Below are positions 18,513-26,507 of a stretch of 64,000 nt of DNA, piece by piece. The translations under genes were made by a program, and so were the position numbers. The stretch's first letter is position 1, and every line of letters starts with the position of its first letter. Under the pieces are notes generated by a model. The model worked only from the letters and a program-made list of their open reading frames with translations, made no database searches and was not told where the DNA came from. The stretch is from Flavobacterium psychroterrae (GTDB lineage: Bacteria > Bacteroidota > Bacteroidia > Flavobacteriales > Flavobacteriaceae): positions 62,001 to 126,000 of the forward strand of contig NZ_JAGYVZ010000011.1 of assembly GCF_018380615.1 (NCBI RefSeq), in the 5' to 3' direction.

Positions 18513-19817
18513 TTAAGAATTTAAGTATTCGCGAATTACATTTGCAATATAATCATAGTGAGTTTCATTTAATCCCGGCCACACCCCTAACCAAAAAGAT
18601 TGATTCATAATGGTATCCGTATTTGTTAAATCGCCAACAACACGGTGTTCGATATTTGCATATGCAGGTTGTCTTAATAAATTACCTCCAAATAACAATC
18701 GTGTGCCAATTTTATTTTTTTCTAAATGCTGTACTAACATATGACGGTCATTTGCATCACCTTCTCTAAGTGTCAATAAAAATCCAAACCAAGATGGCTC
18801 TGAATTTGGAGTTGGCTCTGGAAGTATAAATACTTCTTCAAACTCCTTCATACGCTCATATAACGCAGCATAATTTTCTTTTCGTCTTTGTACGAACTGA
18901 TCTATTTTTTTTATTTGTGAAACCCCAAAAGCAGCTTGCATATCAGTTACTTTAAGATTAAACCCAATATGCGAATAGGTATATTTATGATCATATCCGT
19001 AAGGTAATGTCCCTAATTGTTGTCCAAAACGGCAACCACAAGTATCATCTTTTCCTGGTTCGCAATAACAATCACGACCCCAGTCACGGAAGCTTTCTGC
19101 TAATTTTGATAAAACTGGGTTATTTATTAAAACTGCTCCACCTTCACCCATGGTAATATGATGTGCCGGATAAAATGAGAACGTTGCAATATCACCAAAT
19201 GTTCCTGTTTTTTTACCTTTATAAGTTGCTCCAAGCGAATCACAATCGTCTTCAACTACCCAAAGATTATATTTTTTAGCAACACGCATTACTTCATCCA
19301 AATCAAATGGATTCCCTAAAGAATGTGCAATCATTATCGCCTTAGTTTTTGGAGTAACAGCAGCTTCAAGCATATCTGTTTTTACGTTATGTGTAGCAAT
19401 ATCTACATCAATAAATACGGGGATGGCACCAAATTGGATTATTGGATTTACAGTAGTAGGAAAACCTGCTGCTACAGTAATCACTTCATCACCTGGTTTA
19501 ATAGCTCTATCACCTAATTTCGGAGATGTCAAAGCATAAAATGCCACCAAATTAGCAGAGGATCCTGAATTAACTAATAATGATCGATGTGCCCCAAAAT
19601 AATCCGCAAAATCAGCTTCAAATTTATTCGCAAAACGACCTGCAGTTAACCAACCATCAAGAGCAGCATCTACTCCCATTAAAATATCCTCTTCATCTAA
19701 TACTTTACCAGTAACTGGTATGTAATTTTCTCCCGCAATAATAACTTGGGTAGACTTCTTTCTTGCTATTTCTCTTAAACTATTTAATAGCGAATCTTCT
19801 TTTAAGTTTTGTAACAT
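18513..19817 (-). CDS. rfbH: CDP-4-dehydro-6-deoxyglucose 3-dehydratase (E1)
   Basis: PMP-dependent iron-sulfur enzyme of 434 residues that removes the C3 hydroxyl of CDP-4-keto-6-deoxy-D-glucose. The usual PLP lysine is replaced by His220 in [13 protein letters not shown], the defining change of this family. Cys250, Cys252, Cys260 and Cys262 ([19 protein letters not shown]) form the [2Fe-2S] cluster site. Both features are intact, so the enzyme should be active. It needs an electron-transfer partner, most likely the product of 24365-25393. It is also called ddhC or ascC in other organisms. Confidence 0.96.
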   Translation of the reverse strand: MLQNLKEDSLLNSLREIARKKSTQVIIAGENYIPVTGKVLDEEDILMGVDAALDGWLTAGRFANKFEADFADYFGAHRSLLVNSGSSANLVAFYALTSPKLGDRAIKPGDEVITVAAGFPTTVNPIIQFGAIPVFIDVDIATHNVKTDMLEAAVTPKTKAIMIAHSLGNPFDLDEVMRVAKKYNLWVVEDDCDSLGATYKGKKTGTFGDIATFSFYPAHHITMGEGGAVLINNPVLSKLAESFRDWGRDCYCEPGKDDTCGCRFGQQLGTLPYGYDHKYTYSHIGFNLKVTDMQAAFGVSQIKKIDQFVQRRKENYAALYERMKEFEEVFILPEPTPNSEPSWFGFLLTLREGDANDRHMLVQHLEKNKIGTRLLFGGNLLRQPAYANIEHRVVGDLTNTDTIMNQSFWLGVWPGLNETHYDYIANVIREYLNS

Positions 19818-19850
19818 AATAATTTATCTTTAACAGTAATTTTATTTATT

Positions 19851-21569
19851 TTATGTTGCTTCCATTGCTATTGGCTTAGCAAATGGTTCCATTTCTGTAA
19901 TTGGTCTTCCAAAAGCAATTTTGGGATATGTATTTGTGTGAGGATTTATCATAACTTGTAGTAATTGCGGTTTGTTTTCATTTTCAACATCCCATAGCCA
20001 ATTAACTGCATTTTCAATTTCCTTCTGATTTTCGATTGTTTTTGAATCTATTCCATAGGCTATAGCCACTTTAGCAAAATCAGGCGCATCATAACCCCAA
20101 TAGGTTGATTGATAACGAGATTCAAAATAACTATCTTGAAATTGTCTTATCATCCCCAGAGTTCTATTATTCAAAACGATAATTTTTATTGGAAGTTTAT
20201 TTCGAACAATCGTTTGTAATTCTTGAATATTAATTTGCATGCAACCATCTCCTACAAGAACAACTACCGGTTCTTTATTTAATGCAATGCTTGCTCCAAT
20301 TCCAGCTGGTAATGAAAATCCCATGGCACCCATTCCGCCTGAAGTTAAAAATTGCTGATCTTTATAAATTTCTAACGATTGTGCTGCCCACATTTGATGG
20401 CTTCCAACATCTGCTAAATAAACTTTAGCTTTTTTCGATTTATTAGAAAGCAAATGCATAAATACATTTGGATTGATTCCTTTTGCATCAAGCTCTTTAA
20501 TATCTGGCCATTTATTTTTTAAATCATTGATACGCTCATTCCACTCTTTTTTTGATCTAAAAGAAGTGTTGAACCCCGCTTTTTCAAATTCATTAAAGAA
20601 AAACTTCAAATCAGTTATAATTGCTTCGCAACCCTTAACTCGATTATTCACTTCCCCTTTTTCACAATCAATATGATATATTTTTCTATTTTCAATAAAT
20701 TTAGTATCTGCTCCAGTTTGCCTAATATCTAGCCTACTTCCTAAAACAATGAGTAAGTCACATTCCCCAAAAGCAATATTAGCCCATCTATTACCATAAC
20801 TTCCGATAAATCCAACACGTTGTAAATTATCATAAGCTATTGTATCTAAACCTAATAATGTTGTAATAACTGGGATTTTAGTTTTTTCAATAAAAGCGAC
20901 AAATTGTTCTTGGCTTTTACTAGCCTTTATACCTCTTCCTGATAATATAAGAGGTTTTTTAGCTTTTTTAATATCTTCAATTAAATCTTCTAAAATAGTA
21001 GAATCAATTTCTAAATATTTAATGTTATTATCAATAAGAGAATTATCTTCAATTTGAATACGCTGGATATCCATAGGAATATCAATAAGAACAGGTCCCG
21101 GTCTTCCTTCTAATGCAATTTTAAAAGCGCTTTCAAATATATTTGGTAAATCATTTGCATCATTTACATGAAAACAGGCTTTAGTTATTGGTTTAGCCAT
21201 TGTAACAATATCTGTTTCCTGAAAACCTAATTGTCTAATTTCTCTATCCCCTTTTAGTTCATGTCTATTAACTTGACCCGTAATAAAAATAGCAGGTGTA
21301 GAATCAAAATAACAACTTCCTATTCCTGTTAATAGATTTGTTGCGCCTGGTCCGGATGTAGCTAGTGCTATCCCCGGTAAACCTGTAACTCTGGCATATC
21401 CCTCAGCAGCAAAAGCAGCACCTTGCTCGTGATGCATTGTGATAATATTAATATCAGTTTTTTGATTTAATGAATCAAGTATATGTGTTATCATTCCTCC
21501 TGATAACTCAAAAACACTTTTAATTCCTTTTTTCATCAAAAATTCAGCAATAAAATCAGAAGCTTTCAT
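19851..21569 (-). CDS. yerE: Thiamine-diphosphate enzyme, acetolactate-synthase-like, YerE candidate
   Basis: Three-domain ThDP enzyme of 572 residues. Glu48 in MHHEQGAAFAAEGYAR is the cofactor-activating glutamate. GDG at 440-442 with NN at 467-468 is the ThDP/Mg motif. The middle domain has the fold seen in FAD-containing acetolactate synthases. Most relatives make acetolactate, but this gene sits between rfbG and rfbH of a CDP-dideoxyhexose cluster and no ilv genes are near. YerE of Yersinia is a ThDP flavoprotein that moves a two-carbon unit from pyruvate to C4 of CDP-3,6-dideoxy-4-keto-glucose. That role is the best fit by context. The alternative is a stray acetohydroxyacid synthase. 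Confidence 0.75.
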   Translation of the reverse strand: MKASDFIAEFLMKKGIKSVFELSGGMITHILDSLNQKTDINIITMHHEQGAAFAAEGYARVTGLPGIALATSGPGATNLLTGIGSCYFDSTPAIFITGQVNRHELKGDREIRQLGFQETDIVTMAKPITKACFHVNDANDLPNIFESAFKIALEGRPGPVLIDIPMDIQRIQIEDNSLIDNNIKYLEIDSTILEDLIEDIKKAKKPLILSGRGIKASKSQEQFVAFIEKTKIPVITTLLGLDTIAYDNLQRVGFIGSYGNRWANIAFGECDLLIVLGSRLDIRQTGADTKFIENRKIYHIDCEKGEVNNRVKGCEAIITDLKFFFNEFEKAGFNTSFRSKKEWNERINDLKNKWPDIKELDAKGINPNVFMHLLSNKSKKAKVYLADVGSHQMWAAQSLEIYKDQQFLTSGGMGAMGFSLPAGIGASIALNKEPVVVLVGDGCMQINIQELQTIVRNKLPIKIIVLNNRTLGMIRQFQDSYFESRYQSTYWGYDAPDFAKVAIAYGIDSKTIENQKEIENAVNWLWDVENENKPQLLQVMINPHTNTYPKIAFGRPITEMEPFAKPIAMEAT

Positions 21570-21575
21570 GATAAT

Positions 21576-22487
21576 TTATTTTTTTAAATAATGTTTTAAA
21601 GTATTCTGCAAAGCAATTTCAAAATTTGAAAATTCAATTTCACCAATTTGAGAACTAATTTTTTTAATATCCCCTTCCATATGCATTGATTGCCCTGCTC
21701 TATAATTTAAAGCTCCAAAGTTTAAAATAAATTTTGGATTAATATGATTTTTGATATTCTCAATTAATGATTTGATTGTTATGGTTTGATTTGAAGAAAT
21801 GTTATAAATCCCCGAATCTATTTTCATAGTTACTATTTTTCTCATTATCTCTGCATAATCCTTTACATATAAATATGCATATTTTTGCTCTCCTGAAGTA
21901 AAATCCATTTCTTTCTCATTCAACATTGAATTTATTAAAGAAGGAATTAACCAATTTGAGTTTTCTTTTTCTCCAAATAATGAAAATAATCGCAACCAAA
22001 CCCAATCAATATTATTGAGAGAACAGAATGTTTCCATGATTTGCAAACAAGCTAACTTCGTTGATGCATAAGCATTTAAAGCATTTACAGGATAATCTTC
22101 ATTAACTTTTTCGTTAATAAGCCCATATTCCGCTTGTGAACCTAAAAAAACGATTTTTTTTACGTCTAGTTCTTTTGCTATCTCTAATAAGGTAACAAAA
22201 AAAGATATATTTTTCGATTGTTCGCCCCAGTTATTTCTTGTATGCGACTCAACACCTATCCAGGCTCCATGAACAATTGTATCAAATGAATGTTTTTTTA
22301 ATTGATTGACAAACATTCCTTCATCATCAATATCAACCCATTCTATGTTTTCCTTAAATTCATTACATCTCCAAATATCAGAGCTCTTACGTTTCAACCC
22401 TACTACACCAATATTATTCGCTATAAGATGCTCAGCTATATGAGAACCTAAAAAACCTGTAACACCAGTTATTAAAACTTTATGCAT
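21576..22487 (-). CDS. NAD(P)-dependent SDR, YerF candidate
   Basis: Extended SDR of 303 residues: TGVTGFLGSHIAEHL at the N-terminus, IVFLGSQAEYG with Ser117, and NAYASTK giving Tyr140 and Lys144. It shares the start TGVTGFLGS and the region following it (LKRKSS) with rfbS, suggesting the two are related. The gene ends six bases before the ThDP enzyme and overlaps rfbG by eight bases. In yersiniose synthesis YerF reduces the acetyl branch made by YerE to hydroxyethyl, and this is the proposed role. A second paratose- or abequose-type reductase is the alternative. Confidence 0.65.
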   Translation of the reverse strand: MHKVLITGVTGFLGSHIAEHLIANNIGVVGLKRKSSDIWRCNEFKENIEWVDIDDEGMFVNQLKKHSFDTIVHGAWIGVESHTRNNWGEQSKNISFFVTLLEIAKELDVKKIVFLGSQAEYGLINEKVNEDYPVNALNAYASTKLACLQIMETFCSLNNIDWVWLRLFSLFGEKENSNWLIPSLINSMLNEKEMDFTSGEQKYAYLYVKDYAEIMRKIVTMKIDSGIYNISSNQTITIKSLIENIKNHINPKFILNFGALNYRAGQSMHMEGDIKKISSQIGEIEFSNFEIALQNTLKHYLKK

Positions 22488-23580
22488 TAATAAAATTAAT
22501 AATTTGAGATTCTGTAAATGAATTAATATTAATAAGATTATTATTAAATTGACTATACCAATCCATAGTGATACTTACAGCTTTTTCAGCATTCATTTTA
22601 GGCTGCCATTTCAACTCAGAAATTGTTTTGCTTATATCTAATTTCAATAGTCCGGCTTCATGTGGCTGAGTTTCATCCTTTTCAATAATGTATTCACCTT
22701 TACCCCAACTTTTAATTGTTAATTTTAGCATGTCTTCAACTGGTAATGCATCAGATAAATGAGGTCCAAAATTGTATGCTTGATTAAATTCTAAAGGTTT
22801 TTCAGCTAAATTAGCACCTAATAATAAGTATCCAACAACTGGCTCTAAAACATGTTGCCAAGGTCTTACTGAATTTGGATTTCGAATAATTACAGGTTTT
22901 TCACTTGCAAATGCTTTTGCTACGTCCGGTATTAAACGATCTTTAGACCAATCTCCTCCACCAATTACATTCCCTGCTCTTGCGACAGCAATAGACTTAT
23001 TGTGAGTGTCATAAGTTTTATTATTAAAAAAAGAATTACGATATGAGTCAATTAATAATTCTGCACAGGCTTTACTGGCGCTGTAAGGGTCATAACCACC
23101 TAACCTATCATTTTCACGATAAGGATAGATCCATTCATTATTATGATAAACTTTATCTGTTGTAATAAGTACCACATCACATTTATTTTTTAATAAACGA
23201 ACTCCATCAAGAACATTTGCAGTCCCAATAACATTCACTTCGAATGTTTCAGCAGGAATATCATAGGATAATCGAACTAAAGGTTGGGCTGCCAAATGAA
23301 AAACGAAATCAGGTTGAAAATCAATAATTTCTTTCTCTAACCTTTTTTTATCCCTGAGATCAGCTATAACAGAATTACAAATAGAATTTCCATTTATTAA
23401 ATGAAATAAATCATCTTTTGTGTTTGGTTCTAACGCATAGCCTTTGATTTCTGCACCGAGTAAAGATAAGGTTTTTAGCATCCAGGATCCCTTAAAACCG
23501 GTATGACCTGTAAGAAAAACTTTTTTCCCACTATAAGTGTGCTTTAATTGTTGAAATAATGAATCTACCATGTTTTCCAT
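22480..23580 (-). CDS. rfbG: CDP-glucose 4,6-dehydratase
   Basis: SDR of 366 residues that turns CDP-D-glucose into CDP-4-keto-6-deoxyglucose. KKVFLTGHTGFKGSW is the family's own form of the Rossmann motif. HLAAQPLVRLSYD, TTDKVYHN and YDPYSASKACAELL supply the active site. The frame is open from 23601. I prefer Met at 23580, but Met at 23571 is equally possible. Both overlap the end of rfbF by 16 or 7 bases. Also known as ddhB or ascB. Confidence 0.95.
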   Translation of the reverse strand: MENMVDSLFQQLKHTYSGKKVFLTGHTGFKGSWMLKTLSLLGAEIKGYALEPNTKDDLFHLINGNSICNSVIADLRDKKRLEKEIIDFQPDFVFHLAAQPLVRLSYDIPAETFEVNVIGTANVLDGVRLLKNKCDVVLITTDKVYHNNEWIYPYRENDRLGGYDPYSASKACAELLIDSYRNSFFNNKTYDTHNKSIAVARAGNVIGGGDWSKDRLIPDVAKAFASEKPVIIRNPNSVRPWQHVLEPVVGYLLLGANLAEKPLEFNQAYNFGPHLSDALPVEDMLKLTIKSWGKGEYIIEKDETQPHEAGLLKLDISKTISELKWQPKMNAEKAVSITMDWYSQFNNNLININSFTESQIINFINA

Positions 23581-24341
23581 TTTGCATTTCCGGAACTCCA
23601 CATTGCTTCTAATTCAACTCTATCTCTTAAAGCATCCATACACTTCCAGAATCCTTCATGTTTATAAGCTGCCAATTGTTGATCCTGAGCAATAGCTCCT
23701 AAAGGCTCTTTCTCCCATTGTACATCTTCTACATCTCCTTCAAGATATTTAAATATTCCTGGCTCTAAAACAAAAAAACCACCATTTATCCACATGCCAT
23801 CACCTGCAGGTTTTTCTACAAAACTATCAACTTCACCTTGTGAATTAATCTCAAGATTACCAAAACGTCCTGGAACCTGTACACTTGTTAAAGTGGCTAA
23901 TCTACCATGTGATTTATGAAATTTAAGTAATGCTGATAAATCTACATCAGCAACACCATCACCATATGTCAACATAAAGGTTTCGTCTTTTACATATTTT
24001 TGAATACGTTTCAGCCTACCTGCAGTATTCGTATAAAGCCCCGTATCAATCAACGTCACTTTAAATGATTCTGTCTCTGAATAGTGTACATTGATATTAT
24101 TATTCGCTAATTCTATAGTCACATCAGAATTATGCAAATAATAATTGTAAAAATACTCTTTAATAAAAGTCGCTTTATATCCTAAACAAATTATAAATTC
24201 ATCATAACCATGTTGCTCAAACATTTTAAGTATATGCCATAGTATAGGCTTACCTCCAATTTCGACCATTGGCTTAGGTCTAGCCTCTGTTTCTTCCATA
24301 AGGCGAGTACCGAAACCACCTGCAAAAATTACTACTTTCAT
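23565..24341 (-). CDS. rfbF: Glucose-1-phosphate cytidylyltransferase
   Basis: Nucleotidyltransferase of 258 residues making CDP-glucose from CTP and glucose-1-phosphate, the entry step to all CDP-3,6-dideoxyhexoses. FAGGFGTRLMEETEARPKPM is the activated-nucleotide loop with the catalytic Arg and Lys. TYGDGVADVDL binds the metal. WINGGFFVLEPGIF is characteristic of the cytidylyl group. It begins the rfbF-rfbG pair and shares its end with the start of rfbG. Its presence fixes the nucleotide of the pathway as CDP. Other names are ddhA and ascA. Confidence 0.96.
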   Translation of the reverse strand: MKVVIFAGGFGTRLMEETEARPKPMVEIGGKPILWHILKMFEQHGYDEFIICLGYKATFIKEYFYNYYLHNSDVTIELANNNINVHYSETESFKVTLIDTGLYTNTAGRLKRIQKYVKDETFMLTYGDGVADVDLSALLKFHKSHGRLATLTSVQVPGRFGNLEINSQGEVDSFVEKPAGDGMWINGGFFVLEPGIFKYLEGDVEDVQWEKEPLGAIAQDQQLAAYKHEGFWKCMDALRDRVELEAMWSSGNAKWKTW

Positions 24342-24364
24342 TATTTATATTTTTTTATATTCTT

Positions 24365-25393
24365 TTATATTTCTATGCTAATATCATCAGTCAATGGGTA
24401 ACTGCAACAGAGTAAGAATTCATTATCTTTTAAATCAGTCCTAGGTTTATCTAAACCTATCATTTTTACCTTACCTGATATAACGGTACCTTTGCAAGTA
24501 CTACAATTCCCTGTTTGGCATGAATAAGGTAATTCTAAACCAGCTTCCAAAGCTTCTTCTAAAATAGAATTACCACTAGTTATAAAGATTTTATTATTTA
24601 CTCCTTTAAAATTTAAAAATATTTCCTGATCTATTATCTCTTTAAAATCTTCTGGGTTTTTAACTAATTCAAAGTCTTCAGAAAAGACATTTTCAATACT
24701 TTCCCCTAAGCTAAGTAATGATTCTCTTACTGTATTTTTAAGCCCAACGGGACCACATATATAATTTCTAAAAGGAGACTCAATATTACTTACTAATTTC
24801 TGTACAAAATTAGAATCAATCCTGCCACGATAATTATGCGAATCCTCATCAAAGAATTCTTCTTTAGAATAAAAACTATAAATCTTAAAACGTTCAGAAT
24901 AAATTTCTTTTAACTTCTCTAATTGGTCTTTAAATATTACAGATGAATTAGATTTATTTCCATAAACTAAATATATATTAATTAAAGGCTGGGTTTCTAA
25001 TAACCCTTTAATCATAGAAAACAATGGTGTAATCCCACTACCTACACCCCAAAATACAGCAGACTTTATCGATTCATCTGGTTCAAAAACAAAATCTCCT
25101 AAAGGTTCTTGTACCTCGATAACATCATCAACTTTAACATTATCATTTATGTAATTTGAGACAATACCTTCAGGCACTCTTTTTATTGTAACATCTAGCG
25201 TTGAATTAACTAAAGGATTTGAAGAAAAAGAATACGGTCTGATATATCTTCTTCCATTAATTCTGAATTGAAGTGTAAGATATTGGCCAGCTAAATATTT
25301 GATTTTTTTTAATCCTGGCTGTTTAAAACATATTGTTACAGTATCATCTGTCTCGATTCGAACTTCCTGAACTTTTAAAGTATAACTTTTCAT
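24365..25393 (-). CDS. FAD/[2Fe-2S] reductase with C-terminal ferredoxin domain, probable E3 partner of RfbH
   Basis: Iron-sulfur flavoprotein of 342 residues. An FAD domain comes first (RPYSFSS at 52-58), then an NAD domain (GVGSGITPLFSM at 116-127, CGPVG at 213-217). A plant-type ferredoxin domain is last: Cys292, Cys297, Cys300 and Cys329 or Cys330. It should pass electrons from NADH to RfbH during C3 deoxygenation. The classical E3 (RfbI, DdhD, AscD) has the ferredoxin at the N-terminus, so the layout here is that of PaaE-type reductases. The position directly before rfbF equals that of rfbI in Salmonella, which supports the E3 role. Confidence 0.85.
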   Translation of the reverse strand: MKSYTLKVQEVRIETDDTVTICFKQPGLKKIKYLAGQYLTLQFRINGRRYIRPYSFSSNPLVNSTLDVTIKRVPEGIVSNYINDNVKVDDVIEVQEPLGDFVFEPDESIKSAVFWGVGSGITPLFSMIKGLLETQPLINIYLVYGNKSNSSVIFKDQLEKLKEIYSERFKIYSFYSKEEFFDEDSHNYRGRIDSNFVQKLVSNIESPFRNYICGPVGLKNTVRESLLSLGESIENVFSEDFELVKNPEDFKEIIDQEIFLNFKGVNNKIFITSGNSILEEALEAGLELPYSCQTGNCSTCKGTVISGKVKMIGLDKPRTDLKDNEFLLCCSYPLTDDISIEI

Positions 25394-25421
25394 TTAAACG
25401 ATATAAAAAATACGCTTATTA

Positions 25422-26501
25422 TTACCATGTCATGATCTGACTGATAATGCGTCTTAAAATAATAATAACAGTCACTAAAAAACCTGCTAAAAAACCTCCA
25501 ATTAAGATACCTTTTGCTTTACTAAAACGTTCTTTATGTAAAGGAAGAATAGGTCTATCTATTACCTGAATTAAAGGAGTTTCTTTTCTTAGAGTAACTT
25601 TTGCAAGTTCTGATTGTTTAACCAGTTCAGTTAATATCGCAGTATTTGCCTGCACATCTACTTGCTTTCTAGCTGAAGGTGCCCTACGAACATTCATTGC
25701 TGGATTCAAATTAAAGGTATTATCATTTGCTACTGCCACTCCTGTAATAGATCCATTTAACTCTCCTCGGATTGAGTCTACCTGACGGTCTAATATTGCC
25801 ATATTAATTCTGGCTTTTTTACTTTTAGTTTCAACGTAAAACCTACCAACTTCTTTAGCCAAAGCTTCGCAAAAATACTTTGCAAATAACTCGTTTCCAG
25901 AAACCATATCAATACTAATAATTGCAACTTTTTTATCTTTTTGACCAACTGTTAGTCCTCCTTTAGATAATGCATCATATAATACACCTAAAATACTGTC
26001 ATGCACACGAGTAAAATTATTACGATTAGCGCCGGGAAGAAAATTAATATTACTGAGTTTGGGATTTTCTTTCCATCCTTCCCTCATTTTATTAATATCA
26101 AGATACATTTCTGCCAAAGAAATACTTTTACCATTATAGTTAACTGGGTTTAGAAGTGTCTGTTCAACCATTCTGCGAGATTTGAACAGTTCTGTTAAAT
26201 TAGAGCCACTAAATATATTGCCACCACTTCCTCCCAAATCTAACCCAAGGGAACTTGCTAGTCCTAAAGCTCCTCCTAAGCCACCCCCACCTGATTTATC
26301 ATCTTCTAATACAAATGACAAAGTTGCTGTATAAGTTGGTTTTTGCATAAGGGAATAAGTTAATCCCAAAGCAGCCCCTAATATTCCTGACAATACAATA
26401 ATTTTCCATTTTGATAATAAAAACCTAAACCATTCTTGTATTTTTTTCAACAATTCTTTTAACGAGATTTCATCGTTTTCCAGTGGTATATTCTCCATCA
26501 A
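25422..26501 (-). CDS. Wzz-type chain-length determinant
   Basis: Protein of 359 residues with the two-helix Wzz layout. The N-terminal membrane segment follows WKIIVLSGILGAALGLTYSL (about 32-51). The periplasmic part contains a Gly-rich stretch near residues 70-95 (GGGGLGGALGLASSLGLDLG) and helical segments. A Pro-rich approach (VIDRPILPLHKE) leads to the second membrane helix. There is no cytoplasmic kinase domain. It should set polymer length together with one of the EpsG-type polymerases. It is the second chain-length protein of the locus, after the Wzc-like kinase at 35698-38148. It starts six bases after the SLBB gene. Confidence 0.87.
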   Translation of the reverse strand: MMENIPLENDEISLKELLKKIQEWFRFLLSKWKIIVLSGILGAALGLTYSLMQKPTYTATLSFVLEDDKSGGGGLGGALGLASSLGLDLGGSGGNIFSGSNLTELFKSRRMVEQTLLNPVNYNGKSISLAEMYLDINKMREGWKENPKLSNINFLPGANRNNFTRVHDSILGVLYDALSKGGLTVGQKDKKVAIISIDMVSGNELFAKYFCEALAKEVGRFYVETKSKKARINMAILDRQVDSIRGELNGSITGVAVANDNTFNLNPAMNVRRAPSARKQVDVQANTAILTELVKQSELAKVTLRKETPLIQVIDRPILPLHKERFSKAKGILIGGFLAGFLVTVIIILRRIISQIMTW

Positions 26502-26507
26502 AATTAT

